DNA of 46,096 nt from Cylindrotheca closterium (GCA_933822405.4 CAKOGP040000546.1:1-46096); one strand, 5' to 3'. Counted from the stretch's first letter, positions 31,885 to 42,964 are shown. A program made the numbers and translations. The notes: generated from the sequence alone by a model not told the origin.

Positions 31885-32900
31885 TGTTGTAGGATATTCT
31901 CCTTAGACGTTGTCAGGACTACGTTGCTCAAGTGCTTCAATATTGTTGTTGTGTCTTATTTTTGAGTTCTCAAATAAAAATTGCGTGCGCCTCATCGAAT
32001 GAATCGCAATCATCGGATATCTCAAATCTTCTTCGCATTTGACGGAATTCGGAATCACAAAATTCGCATCATCTCACGGACGAAAACATATTCATCGGAC
32101 AGTACTGCATTATCTTCAGATTCATTCCTTTTGTTGCATTCCCTACTATATAATACTATAGTAGAAATAATAGGCAATCCTGAATAGTAATAATGAATAA
32201 TAAGTGATACGTACTTCAATATTCAACACATCACGGTTGCACGGCCACGGCACTCAATCTGATTCTCATTATGGGCGGCTGGAGAAAAAGCAAGACCAGC
32301 AGCCAATGGCCTGCAGAGGTTCAGCATAGTCATAAAAGGAGGAGCATCAGCACTGAGCATAGGTAGCTACTACCGAATTATTATCCTGGTGGATGGTACT
32401 ATCAGGCTTAAGGTAGCAATACTCTCAATCAGGCTTAAGGGTAGCCGTGCACCAAGTGTCGTCAATTGCTGCTCGATCATTGCTCGCCCAGCCAGAAATT
32501 CATCTAGCTCTCAAGTCGCATCATGGTACAACTTCACGGTTCAGTCGAGAAAGTTGAAGCTAACATTTCCGTACACGGCATGTAGTCTCTCTACCGGTAT
32601 TGAAGTGAAGTGTCATGGGTACCACCGTACATGTACGTGGACATAGTCACTGCTCCATCTGCTGGTTCAGTTTGTAAAGCGTCGCCAGCTGTTACCACTG
32701 TCTTGGCATGCGATGCTTTGGATACTGTACAGGATTCTGATCTCAGTATCATACAACGTACAGATCAGCTTGCCGGGATTATGGATTGGTGTTTCCAAAC
32801 AGGGCGTAAGTATTGCATCTTCGTTGGAACCATGCGAGTGAATATTCAATAAGCAAATAGTCAGTCTTCCACGCTTCCGAGGGTACTCTGTTACTGGATG
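31885..32900. other. Upstream region of sulfite oxidase and spacer
   Basis: About 1 kb without a supported gene. It includes the sulfite-oxidase promoter and, near 32,400-32,450, a short doubled phrase (CTATCAGGCTTAAGGTAGC / CAATCAGGCTTAAGGGTAGC). TACCGGTA lies near 32,592. Confidence 0.45.
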
Positions 32901-32909
32901 CAATGATAA

Positions 32910-33920
32910 CAGCTATTTCATTATAGATATATACGGTAGGAATAATGTTCAGTTATTATATTCAAGTTCGTTTGGTCATTCACTCATGGAATGCCACCAA
33001 GCTATGCATGATAGAAAGTTTGGTTTCATACCCACACTTCCCACTATCCTGTTCAAGAGCATATCGCATTGGAAGATCATGGCTGCCTCTTATAGAGATT
33101 GCCCGCGAGCGACAATCTATTTAGAACAGAGGGGAATTTGACCATAATTGTTCTTGGTGCAGATCGTTCGACTGGCCTCGATGCTGTTATCAAACGGATA
33201 CTTCTTGTTGTTGCCTCAATATCTTAGTACAGACGATCTGATTGGCATGCGGGGTGGAGCTTGTGCGTTTGCACCACACTTTGCCCCGAACCGATCAAAA
33301 GATATATTCCTTCTGCAATTCGCAGTTTTTTGTGCTCGTGACTGCTGCTGGGAGTGGTTAGATGAGTCAAGTGAAGCATCGTCACGTATGATTCTTATTT
33401 CCGCTGCTTGGTTTTCTTGCAGTAGCTCGGTCATGAATGCTTGAAGTGACATTGTGCTTTGGAATTTTTGATTCGATATGATTTTGTGAGCACTGGTTGC
33501 TTTGTGTGGCTGGATTCTACACTGAAACACAACGATTTTCAGAGTCAGGAGGGCTACTTGCGTACGGTATAGAACATGATCCCGAAATTAATATATTTCC
33601 CATTGAAGTTGAAGAGTTCGGCTTCGAAACGCTTAATGGAATGATAAATTCTATTTTAAAAACACCGAGAAGTGGTCAATCTCATTTTTACTGTGCGATG
33701 CATCTGACGTCAATGAAAGGGTAATTATAAGGCCGGTTCTACGACCATCGACTTCCTTTTTGTGTCGAAATATGCACAAAACTTCAACTTAGATCCCAAC
33801 CATCATCAGTTCCCGCAATCATATATAAAAAATATTATGTAATATTAGTCCTATTATCGTTTTTTGGGTATGTACATAAGTAGTAACTACCAGTATAGGT
33901 CCAAACAATACTCGTGAACT
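32910..33920. repeat. Segmental duplication, block R copy 1
   Basis: Matches 42,965-44,155 along its length with indels. Shared stretches include TAACAGCTATTTCATTATA, GAAAGTTTGGTT, GCAGATCGTTCGACTGGCCT, ACGATCTGATTGGCATGCGG, TTTGATTCGATATGATTTTG and CACAAAACTTCAACT. It contains the small gene at 33,216-33,452. Similarity is higher over that gene than over the flanks. On the right the match ends near GGTCCAAACAA...GAACTGCTTC, just before the Harbinger repeat array. Confidence 0.8.
33216..33452 (-). CDS. Small duplicated protein, copy 1 (78 aa)
   Basis: A protein of 78 residues starting at the ATG at 33452. It opens MSLQAFMTELLQENQAAEIR and ends with CGANAQ, PRMPIRSSV and RY-stop. Compared with copy 2 at 43,303 it has two extra Gln codons (6 bases) and one extra Leu codon (3 bases); every indel is a multiple of three and both copies end at the same codon. 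That is what selection on a protein would leave. The N-terminal third looks like an amphipathic helix and the C-terminal part is basic. I do not know the family. A third, truncated copy lies at the right end of the window. Confidence 0.6.
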   Translation of the reverse strand: MSLQAFMTELLQENQAAEIRIIRDDASLDSSNHSQQQSRAQKTANCRRNISFDRFGAKCGANAQAPPRMPIRSSVLRY

Positions 33921-34054
33921 GCTTCCAACTGCGTACAGGACCCCCCGCAACTCGTCTGTCGACCAACCGTTTCTGGATTTCCAAACTCCGACTTCTTTGA
34001 CTACTAAATAGTTTTCAATACACCCTGAGTCGGGGCATGGCTGTGGCAAAAACA

Positions 34055-34205
34055 TGGTTTTGATCGGTTTCGTGTCGCAGTGACTTGTTTCGATTTCTTT
34101 GATCGGTTTCAAAATCGTTTGATCGGTTTCGTGTCGCAGTGATCTGTTTCAATTTTTTTGATCGGTTTCGAATTTGATCGGTTTCGAATTTGATCGGTTT
34201 CGTGA
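34055..34205. repeat. Tandem TGATCGGTTTC repeat array, left
   Basis: About six units of TTTGATCGGTTTC with spacers such as GTGTCGCAGTGACTTG and AAAATCG. It is the left member of a pair flanking the Harbinger-type genes. Confidence 0.85.
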
Positions 34206-34323
34206 CATCATTTTTTTAAAACTGACGCAGCCACATCATACGCATCAGCGTTAGCCCAAGTACGTATTTGAATGTCGGATAGAGCCTTCCTCTACGCACA
34301 TTTTCATCAAATCAATCTCTTCC

Positions 34324-35098
34324 ATGGACGAGCCCCCCATCAACCATCTCGTTACTCCATCGGAGATGATGGAATCTGGCCTCGCCCTGAAGGGCTACAG
34401 CGAAAGGCGAATCAAGCGTGCCAAGGGAAAGACTAATGTCTTCCGCTTCAAACACCACTTCGGAGTTTCTCCCTGCACTGCAGTTTGGGTGTAAACCGAC
34501 ATGCAAATTACCAACATTGCAGGCGCAAAGATCAAGGGAGGAATACCAGCAGGGGAAAAGATGGGTAATGACAGTGGATGGGATTCATTGTTGGATCAAC
34601 GAGCCCTCGCATAAGGAGTGGAGCCAAGATCCGAAATACTATTCTCACAAGTATAACAAAGCTGGTTTGGATTACGAGTTGGGAATCTCACTTGTTGACA
34701 ACCGTTTGCTTTGGATGCGTGGTCCATTTCCAGCGGGGACTAATGACATTACTATCTTTAGGGAAAAAGGACTATTAGATGAGCTGAAGAAACGAAAGCA
34801 ATCTGCCATCGGAGATCGAGGCTACAACGGAGAGCCAAAGCACATGAGCACCTACAACGCACACGATAATGCTGGTGTCAGGCTCTTCAAGAGTCGAGCT
34901 CTCAAGAGACACGAAAATTTCAACAGTCTGTTGAAGCAAAATAAGATCTTGGACACGCGATTTCGACACAATGAAGATAGATTTGCTTCGGCTTTCGAGG
35001 CTTGTTGCGTCTTGGCTCAGTATCGAATCACAAGAGAGATGTCACTATACGATATTTTGATCGAGGATGTTGTAGATACGTATGAAGGGGATAAATAG
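34324..35098 (+). pseudogene. PIF/Harbinger DDE transposase, internally deleted
   Basis: Two frames. The first (34,324-34,494, 56 codons) runs ERRIKRAKGKTNVFRFKHHF to GVSP and stops at TAA. The second continues past it in another frame to 35,098 and holds the whole catalytic part: VMTVDGIHCWINEPSHKEW, YYSHKYNKAGLDYELGISLV, GPFPAGTNDITIF, AIGDRGY and RALKRHENFN. The three acidic residues of the DDE_Tnp_4 catalytic site can be assigned to VDG, TNDI and RHE. The stretch that normally links the two parts, around 100 residues in family members, is nearly absent, so the copy carries an internal deletion with a frame break and is unlikely to be active. Confidence 0.8.
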
Positions 35099-35137
35099 AA
35101 ACTGTTCTGAGTAATTGTATTTACTTTCTATGTCATT

Positions 35138-35754
35138 CTAGTAGTCATCTTTATCCTCTTCATCTCCTGGCTCAGCATGTTGAAGTAGGTCGTCGTCATC
35201 CTCAACACCTCGTGGTCCTGCAACACCACCATTGTCTTGGTCTCGATGCTCTCTAGGAGGAACAACTACTGATTGGCTTGTAAGCTCACGCCCTTCCTGC
35301 AACGTATTGCGCATACAGGATTCTGTTTCATCAAGTGATTGTGCAAATGCCCCATCCAGCTGCCGACAAAACATGCAATTCTTTGTAGCACAGTTCTCAG
35401 CATGAGTCGGCTTGAAGGTATCATTCAGAAACTTCCTTCCATACCGGTCGTCCTCTACTCCTTTATGAGTCTCAGCATCAGCATCTGCTCGTTGTTTTCG
35501 ATTCTCAGCAACTTTCTTGTCTCGCTTTGTTTTCGACCTCTTCAAAGTATCAGTAACAAGATCTGGTCTTCCTTTGTGGATTTCCCAGGTCGGAGCTTTT
35601 TCTTCCTCGCCATTTTTTCAAGGTCTGAAGCTAATATTTGTGAGGTTCGATATTTGTGAGTCGATCCTCCCGGTACTGACGGTGTGACGTTTGTCATCTT
35701 GAAGGATTTTGCTTTTCTTGAAATGAGGATTTGTTTCGTGACTGACTCACTCAT
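35138..35754 (-). pseudogene. Possible second transposon ORF (accessory), broken frame
   Basis: Two overlapping minus-strand frames: 35,754-35,542 (70 codons, MSESVTKQIL...) and one open from about 35,600 down to 35,138. The second has a basic stretch (TLKRSKTKRDKKVAENRKQR), a short CATKNCMFC Cys motif and a very acidic tail (EDDDDLLQHAEPGDEEDKDD). They sit between the transposase and the right repeat array on the opposite strand, as the second ORF of Harbinger elements often does. No Myb/SANT domain is visible, so the assignment is weak. Confidence 0.4.
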
Positions 35755-35764
35755 TTTGAATCAA

Positions 35765-36020
35765 TTAATTGAACGGTTTCGTGTCGCAGTGACTCTTTGA
35801 TCGGTTTCGAAATCGATTGATCGGTTTCGCGACTCGTTTCGAATCGCTTGATCGGTTTTGTGTCCCATTGACTTGTTTCGATTTCTTTGATCGGTTTCAA
35901 AATCGATTGATCGGTTTCATGTCGCATTGACTTGTTTCGATTTCTTTGATCGGTTTCAAAATCGTTTGATCGGTTTCGTGTCGCAGTGACTTGTTTCAAT
36001 TTATTTGATCGGTTTCAAAA
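35765..36020. repeat. Tandem TGATCGGTTTC repeat array, right
   Basis: About nine units of (T)TTGATCGGTTTC/GAACGGTTTC with GTGTCGCAGTGACTTG, GCATTGACTTG and AAAATCG spacers, in the same orientation as the left array. Frames read through it (D-Q-S-I-L-K-P-I-K-E) are artefacts. Confidence 0.85.
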
Positions 36021-36478
36021 AGTCATATTAATTTATGGTGGGTTCCCTGCTGCCAGGGGGGAAGACCCGTGCGCGCAGATCGCGTACTTTGCTAAAAAAC
36101 GGTGGGTAGACAGACGAGTTGCGGGGAGTCCAGCTCCCATCACAATTTCGAAACATGCCGTAGAATTCCACGTTTCTGGTAGTCCACGTCATAACTCAAA
36201 TCTAAGCAAGTACCTTTCAGATTTGTGCTCACCTCCGTGAACATTCGTGGAAATTGTACCACATCCATCACAACAAAACTTTCCATTTTCGTTGTCAACC
36301 TTTGGAAGGCTCGTTAGCATCCACAACACCTCTCTTGGTTCACTTTTATTTCATAAACTCCTTCCCTACCCATTCGGTTAGCATAATATCAAAAAAAGTG
36401 AACCAAGAAAAGGATGGCAAGGTCGAATTTCCAGCTGGTTATTGATGCATTGGATTCCATCCGCAGACTCCATTCCAT
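36021..36478. other. Spacer between the two mobile elements
   Basis: About 450 bases. A GC-richer patch at 36,040-36,110 (CCAGGGGGGAAGACCCGTGCGCGCAG) stands out from the AT-rich surroundings. No gene or LTR end (TG...CA pair) was recognised. Confidence 0.4.
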
Positions 36479-38961
36479 TTACGAAGACAGATGGATGACG
36501 ACACCAAACTGGGTGAAAGTCAGCATTTTGCTGTGTCGGTACGGCTGGTTTTGTTTGCGTCCTAAAGTTTCAACTCTTGCAATGACAGCGTCGGTGACTG
36601 GAAGGCGTGCTACAACGCATCCGTTAATCTCCTTTCCTGTTTCAAGAGACATAAAATTATATCTTCCTGAAATATTGCATGGTCCGCAAACAATGGCGTC
36701 AACTGTGCGGCTCCTCATGGTGTTTGTAGTTCTGTCAGTGATGTGGAGCTGGACATATTCGCCAAATTCGTACTTGAGGTCGTTGTAGTCGATGTGTGGA
36801 AGGTTGTCTACAAGATTTCTTGGGGAGAGGCCGCTTTCACGTTGCGCGGACCCAAAAGCATTAAGGAAAGTATTGGACTGATTGATCAATTCTCTCAGCA
36901 TCATTTGGGGGATGCATTTGTATGGCATTGCTTGGCAAATGGTTCGGTGTTCATTTTTCTGAGTCTGTATGGAACGTTCAATCTCTGGAACATGATCGTC
37001 TGTGCCACAGCAACGTAGACGGATGGGAAGTAGGTCCCGTTCAGCCTTGCTAAATTCGTTATCTGCGTGTAGTTCTATAACACGGAAACCCCTGGATTCG
37101 TTTGCACATTTCCGCGATCTCGGACACTATGGATGTTTTGGATCGGCTCAAAGGGAAAGAGACAGTGCGGTAGTCAAGCTTTCGAGAGATTGTGTGGAAA
37201 ACGGCGACGGTGTCTACATAGTAGAAGTCGGCGCAAACCGTCACATTCTTGAGGTCCATGTAAAGGCCCTTCGGGATTGGGATAACTTCCGTGTCCGGTA
37301 CTCGTGACGAAGATTGGTACCTGGTTCGTCCTTTGATGGGTGGTACTGGGGGGGCGTAGATTACATGGGACCTTTCAACGTCGTTGATTGTGACTGGGCA
37401 GTTCCGGATCCAGTTATTTTTCACAATGCGTGCAAATTTGTCCTTGGCAACATGATTGATCCTTCGGTTGAGAGTAATAGCTTCGTCCGCCTTTCGAATG
37501 TCTCGCTGTTTGAATAGGCGCTTGTTCATGGCTACTGTGTTTACGAAACAGAAAGCTTTCTTTAACTTAGACATATCTATGCATACAAAACGCATGATGT
37601 ATCCAGCCGAGACATGAACGAGCAGAGCGTTGTCGATATCAGAGTCCATTGTCACACGATAATGTTCAGTGACAAGGGCCAAAGACAAAATATTTGCCAG
37701 ACAATTTGGGTTGAACCACACAGGAAGATTTCCAAGGAGGCCTTTCTGTGTGGTGTCGAGGCTGCCTCCATTACTGACAAGCCTCAAACTCTCACCGTTA
37801 GTAGTCTGTTTCACATCTGTCAAAAACTCCTTGTTCTGAAAAATGTTGTCCGTGGACTCACTGTCGAGGAGTATCCATAGTGGATTAATGTAAGTATCAC
37901 TCATGCTATTCAGAAGCACGCCGATGCTATTCGGATGTTGTGTGGAACTTACCTCCTGTTCAGAAGTTGCAGAAGCGTCTTGTGAGATCTTGGTTCCGTC
38001 AGCGTCGATAGCTATTGGGCAGTGACTCTTGTAGTGTCCTTTGAGTTTGCACAGGTGGCATGTGGTGGTCGGGAAGAACGAATTGTTGGTACCACGAGCA
38101 AATAGGACTTGGTCGTTTCCAGATGTCTGCAAGAACGCCACAGATGTGGATCGCCTCGCTCCTCCACGTGGCCGTGGCTGTGGTCTTGGAGATCCTTGTG
38201 TGTGAGACGGACTGATGTAGTTGTCCAGTAGCTTCATAGTGGACGCCACGCTCTTGGGGAATCGATCGACCTTGGTGAGAAAATCATTCTTCAACGAGGT
38301 CATCAAAGACTTGAAGCGCGTGTCGTCAGATCGAGTTAGGATTGCTGCCGCTAGAATCCTTTCCTTGATGATCTTCTTTTGCTGACGAATGGTCTCCTTT
38401 CGGAGACTCGCTCCCATATCTTGTCCGTTTGCCGACTTGTATACATCATTTGCGTTGGCCACTGCAGCTTCCAACTTCTTCTCTTCATTTTCACCCCAGC
38501 GAAAAACTCCGCCATGCCTTTCATAGACCTTGATCTCGCGAGTGATCTTCTTGATGAAAGCTTCGTTCGACTCATCGGGTTTCTGTCTCATTGTAGTGAT
38601 CTTGGTCAGTTGCTTGTCCATGGCCACCTCGTCGGGCAGTACTCCCTCTTCGAAACCTGTCATGATGTCGTCCAGTACTCCAATGAGCCACACCAGGTTC
38701 ATGGCTTCATCTTCTGCTGTGAAGTCGTTGCGCGCTTTAACTTTAGTCTTTGTCGCCTCTGAAATATTTGCCATGACCAGCGTGTACATGGCCTTTTTAT
38801 TCGACTTATACACGGCCTTTCTTGCCTTGTTTTCAGCCTTTTCGTCGTCGAAAATTTCCACCAAATCTGGGTCCTTCAGCTCATCTGTCGTTAATGGAGT
38901 CGGTCCCGCGAATACCGGTTCTTCTTGGAGCTTGGGCGTTGCTCTCTTTCTGTTGATTCAA
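36479..38961 (-). mobile_element. Ty1/copia-type retrotransposon remnant (gag, protease, integrase; no reverse transcriptase)
   Basis: Read on the minus strand. A gag region from about 38,950 leads to a CCHC zinc knuckle CHLCKLKGHYKSHC (CX2CX4HX4C, near 38,030-38,070). A protease-like WILLDSEST motif lies near 37,870. An integrase region with NCPVTINDVERSH and GRTRY continues to 37,059. After a one-base frame break in a C4 run at 37,089-37,092, the frame moves to VIELHADNEFSKAERDLLP (about 37,020-37,080) and then 36,928-36,479 (MMLRELINQSNTFLNAFG, DYNDLKYEFGEYVQ, NFMSLETGKEI). No reverse transcriptase, RNase H or LTR pair is visible, so this is a 3'-truncated, inactive copy. The expected gag start codon is AAG rather than ATG. 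Confidence 0.85.
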
Positions 38962-39114
38962 TGTTAGAATCAAAATTACGACTAGAACTGCTTGGATCGT
39001 TAATCCTAAGCGGTAGGAGTTCTATCGATGATAAAGATTGAACTTATAGGCGATGTTTAATCGGTGCTACAATTGGGATTGAATCAACAGAATGAGAGCA
39101 ACGCCCAAGCTCCA
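38926..39114. repeat. 37-bp inverted repeat at the gag start of the copia remnant
   Basis: Arms 38,926-38,962 and 39,078-39,114 are reverse complements over 37 bases with one mismatch, separated by 115 bases. The left arm is the beginning of the copia gag (minus strand). The right arm carries the same sequence on the plus strand with an ATG where the left arm has AAG. Beyond the arms the two sides differ. Confidence 0.9.
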
Positions 39115-40164
39115 TCCGTTGATTCAGACTTTACCGCATACTAAGTTTCCGGTACTATTGTACAGGATTCTTACGAACAACATCGGCCCAAGACACCTTC
39201 TTCACTTCGGACGGACTATCATCAGCACTAACATAGTCCTCTCCTTCATCATGACTTCCAACAGTTGTCTTGGTTTCTCAGCCGCTCTGAATGTCCCTGT
39301 GGCCGCCATTGAGACAGCTATCAATTCAACAATACACCAAAGGCTCCCTTGGATACCTAAGGTTTGGACTTTTTGGGACCAAGGCAATGATTCGGCCTAC
39401 ATCAAGTATCATGAGGCCAAAATGGGGGCAGAAGAGAGGTAAGTTTGTTATAAATTCTGGAATTGTCGAATTCTTGGCCTAGTTTCCTCAAACTTCCTTA
39501 GTCTAACACTTATTCGTCGTCCATGGGTATATCCAACAAGGTTTGGAGGCTTGGAATGGGAGATTTTAAGGTAGAAGTGATTGAATTGCACCTAATTGAC
39601 CTTTGTGGTCAATTTGGCATGCAATCCAGGAGTGGCCAAGAATCCATCCCAGTCACCGTGTTGGTATCCAGACACGGTAAGACCCAAACAAAAGTTATCA
39701 ATATGCCTATCTATATTGACTTTGGGTGATATTTGCAATGCTGCGGCAGAAATGAGATTCCCGGCTCTGGTTTCCAGATGAACCCTTCTGAATATTTCAG
39801 GTGACTTAATTGAATGTTTCAAAATTCCATGCATTCTAGACCGAAATTTGGAATTTAAAATGGATAGGCCTCTAGTCTATACACTGTAGGCAAATAGTGC
39901 ATATTCAAATTTTAAGATTTGTAAACAAAGAAGGTCATATCGTACAAGATGGGGCTCTTGCATCTTGTTCCAGAATTTCAGTCGGAGGTGTAGTCGATTT
40001 AGTCAAAATCCTCTCCGACTCGATCGATCGTCACTTTTTGTACCAGGTCTACGCATTTTTTACGGGATGCAGTCTAAAATTGATCGGAGCTGTAGGTCCT
40101 GCATTTTTACAACGAGACTTCACCTACGTTGTGACGTTAAATTTGACAGGCCATACGTCAAACG
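39115..40164. other. Region of uncertain content
   Basis: One frame is worth noting: 39,251-39,440 on the plus strand reads MTSNSCLGFSAALNV... to WIPKVWTFWDQGND and ends at a good GTAAGT donor at 39,440. IPK(V/I)W..WDQG resembles the opening of capsular-polysaccharide-type glycosyltransferases. After a possible TTAG acceptor near 39,501 only about 25 more codons are open, so it is at best a gene fragment. The rest shows nothing recognisable. Confidence 0.35.
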
Positions 40165-40165
40165 C

Positions 40166-40500
40166 TCACAGGTACCGCCTATAGGGCCTGCAGGCTGCAG
40201 GCCCTATATTTCGCTTGGAGTGTGTCGGCCATGGGTTTTGTATAATATAAAGAAAAGTGGCACGAATGGTGTTAACTTTTCCAATCTGTAACGAGCGATG
40301 TACTACCAGTATGGGTAAATAGAAGTTACACCCTTTGCTGGCATGCTGTCCATTCAGTCTGAAGGGAGTGGTGCAAAGCAATCATCGTCCCATCCACGAT
40401 ACCCGTCCCCACTCAAAAATGGACGATGATACACACCACACGTAAATATGCAGAGGATTATTTTAAAATAGGGCTACAGTACATGCCTTTTGTCTATTCA
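40166..40500. repeat. Segmental duplication, block S copy 1
   Basis: Matches 44,290-44,690 in order: GGGCC(C)TGCA, CTTGGAGT, GCCATGG(T)GGGTTTTG, ATAGAAGTTAC, CTTTGCTG.CAT.CTG, ATTCAGTCTGAAG and GTCTATTCA. It is more diverged than block R. An interrupted palindrome GGGCCTGCAGGCTGCAGGCCC lies at 40,186-40,206. Confidence 0.65.
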
Positions 40501-41139
40501 CAAATTATGAATTATAAAATCCAAGAATTTCAATTCTTGGTACTACTATTGTCGATTGAGTTGGAGGGTAGGTTTGTGTCATCAGCTATATATAAATAGC
40601 ATATCCTCCCCCATCTCATTTTCATTTGTACCGGTAAGTATTATAGTTGACGCTTCTGCCCTTTGCTGAGCACTCCTGCAGAGGACCAAGGAAGTCTGCA
40701 CCATGTATACACCGGCTGATTCATTCTTTGGTGACTTCAGTACTGCCGGTACCAGGTAGTTAAGAGTAGCGGACAATCATTGTACAGCACGTTCAAGCTC
40801 CTGTGTTCTCCACACACTGCCTTCTGACCAAAACCAAAAAAAGAAAATAAGGCCCCATTTGCCGTCACCATCCTAGTTCACACGGAGTGGACTATTGCAG
40901 CAGTTATATCCGGGCAATCTTAGCTATAGGTGGGACACGGATGCTTTTATATATCTAACTGCACTATTTGGACCCACCATTTGGCAATGTCCTTTTCCTC
41001 ACTTAACGCCTTCTGATCGGCTTCTGATCAGTCACTTCGCACTAAGAGCCCATTTATTCATTCGTTGAGCCACACACTGCGTAATTTTTCGGTAGCATCT
41101 CACAAATATCATAAATTCAAAATCAACATAATCTCTGTC
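40501..41139. other. Upstream region of HA gene copy 2
   Basis: AT-rich, with two TACCGGTA/GTACC sites (40,629 and 40,747) and nothing coding. It should hold the promoter of the HA gene starting at 41,140. Confidence 0.45.
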
Positions 41140-42138
41140 ATGATTTGCAGTGCAAACAACGACAAGTTTCAACAGGAGAGGCGCAGCTACTCAAATATGG
41201 AAGATAGTAGCCTACTAACCCTTATGAGACGCCCTTTACCGCCTTTGGAAGCACCGAGTTCTTCCCCTTCCAACGCTCCTGTTCGTCCGGTGATGTCGTT
41301 TGAGATTCCGTTCGACGATCCAAGGATGGAACCTTTGCCCTTGAGACCTCAATGTGAAGATACCTATGATGAGTCTCCCAGGCAATCAATATTTGATTCG
41401 ATCTTCTGGACAGAGGATTTTTCTGGCGCTTCCTTCAAGGAAGAAATGAAGATGTCAAAGAATCACAAAATCAGCCTTGGACAGCAGGGCCAGGTCAGAA
41501 TAGCAGATTCCAGCAGAAGCTCCGAAGCCCCTTTCTTCAATCAAAGCCAATTCCTTTGCAAGCGCAAACGGACGAACGAGACACAGCCTGTTGATAAAGA
41601 AGAAACTACAGCTCGATTTCGTCCATACCAAGAGAAGCAATGGCGAGCTCAATTCCAAAAGCTGATCGAATATAGCATGAAGAATGGACACTGTTGCGTT
41701 CCTCATTCCTACAAAGAAGATCCTATGCTTGCGAGATGGGTCAAGCGACAAAGATACCAATACAAAAAGTTCAACGATAACAATCCTACATCCACTATGA
41801 CCACTCGTCGCATTGAAGACCTCGAATCTATTGGCTTTATCTGGCACTCGCATGCTTCCGCGTGGCAAGAAAAAGTCAATGATCTCAAGGCCTTCAAGCA
41901 ACGAACGGGTCATTGCAACGTCCCGTCTCACCATCCAGAGAATCCTGGGCTTTCCACTTGGGTAAAATGTCAACGTCGCCAATACAAATTGTACATCTCT
42001 GGGTCTTCTTGTTCGGATGTGGCAACTCATCGCTTCCAAATATTGGAATCTTTGGGTTTCGTGTTTGAACCGCAACTTTCCAAACGAGGAGGGATAGTTG
42101 AACAGGATGCAACTAGTTCAAAGAATCGAAAGATTTAA
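41140..42138 (+). CDS. Helicase-associated (HA) repeat protein, copy 2
   Basis: A protein of 332 residues. The conserved N-terminal motif is IPFDDPRMEPLPLRPQ. The HA repeats are at about 168-235 (GHCCVPH...DPMLARWVKRQRYQYKKF) and 243-308 (GHCNVPSHHPENPGLSTWVK). A KRKR run before the repeats could be a nuclear signal. The start is the ATG at 41140; the frame above it begins only with TTG, and the residues here (MICSANNDK) match copy 1 (MIFSTDNDK). The second repeat region is closer to copy 3 (QRTGHCNVPSHH, GLSTWVKCQRRQYKLY in both) than to copy 1, so copies 2 and 3 are probably the younger pair. Unlike copy 3 it ends in an extra polar tail (VEQDATSSKNRKI). Confidence 0.85.
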   Translation: MICSANNDKFQQERRSYSNMEDSSLLTLMRRPLPPLEAPSSSPSNAPVRPVMSFEIPFDDPRMEPLPLRPQCEDTYDESPRQSIFDSIFWTEDFSGASFKEEMKMSKNHKISLGQQGQVRIADSSRSSEAPFFNQSQFLCKRKRTNETQPVDKEETTARFRPYQEKQWRAQFQKLIEYSMKNGHCCVPHSYKEDPMLARWVKRQRYQYKKFNDNNPTSTMTTRRIEDLESIGFIWHSHASAWQEKVNDLKAFKQRTGHCNVPSHHPENPGLSTWVKCQRRQYKLYISGSSCSDVATHRFQILESLGFVFEPQLSKRGGIVEQDATSSKNRKI

Positions 42139-42964
42139 TTTCAACTGATGTTATTATATTTGCTAGGGATGTGCCGACTCTGAATTAGAGATATGTAATA
42201 GGATCGACCATATATTCAAGTATAGGCCATCCACAAATAAGTCAATTGGAAAAGTTGGAAAGGGAGAAAAAAATTATAGTACAGTAGCCTAGAATCTCTT
42301 GTCCGCCACAGCACTCAAAACCACCGCCGAAATTCGATGCCCATGTATATTTCGACCAACTTTGACCTTGGTGCTTTGACCTCGCAATTGTGCCATCGAG
42401 TCAGGGTAATAGTACCGACTCGTCTACTGGAAAGGATTCCAGCCACATTCTTTAATGAATTTGGATTGATCCCCAAGCCAATGTATGTGCGATTCAGTCC
42501 CTGTTACTTAGAAAACGTCCACTCCAAAGCCACCAACCTTCTCATACAAACCCATGAACGACAAATATTTGCTACAACAATAAGGAAGTTTTGAAACTTT
42601 GGCCCACGCCACCGCTATACGTGGCTTATTTTTGGACCGGATTTCAATGATTTCTGGACACACGTATATACGTCCAGTCCAAGCAACCAACAGAACCAAT
42701 CATGGTGGACTATTGTGTGATTGCGGCCCAGCAAAATCTATTCCACATCATTACCGCCGCTCCTGACGTAACATATATATCAACTATGCTTGCCACAACC
42801 TCTGATTCCACTCGCTCCACGTATCGGGTCCAGGCCGTGCAATTTCATTGTGACCGACGAGTTAGCAACTCAATGGTCTCGGTTGAAATCGTCCAGCACT
42901 GTAGGAACCCAGATAATGAACATGAAATGGTAACACACTGCTAGTATCGCATCGCGGATATCAT
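42139..42964. other. Spacer between HA copy 2 and duplication block R copy 2
   Basis: Contains short frames without a recognised motif (for example 42,337-42,594). Nothing else was seen. Confidence 0.45.

Larger units (their letters stand above)
34055..36020 (+). mobile_element. Broken PIF/Harbinger-type DNA transposon with repeat flanks
   Basis: The transposase-like reading frames (34,324-35,098) and a minus-strand companion region (35,138-35,754) are enclosed by two arrays of the phrase TTTGATCGGTTTC..., at 34,055-34,205 and 35,765-36,020. The two arrays lie in the same orientation, so they are not terminal inverted repeats. I could not find matching inverted termini or a TWA target-site duplication, so the true ends are uncertain. 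Confidence 0.65.

Noticed and set aside
36021..39114. LTRs of the copia element
   Set aside because: I looked for a direct repeat pair with TG...CA ends on both sides of the gag-integrase region and found none; only the 37-bp inverted repeat is present.
42337..42594. 85-codon frame downstream of HA copy 2
   Set aside because: It has no motif, no paralogue in the window and no splice or context support.
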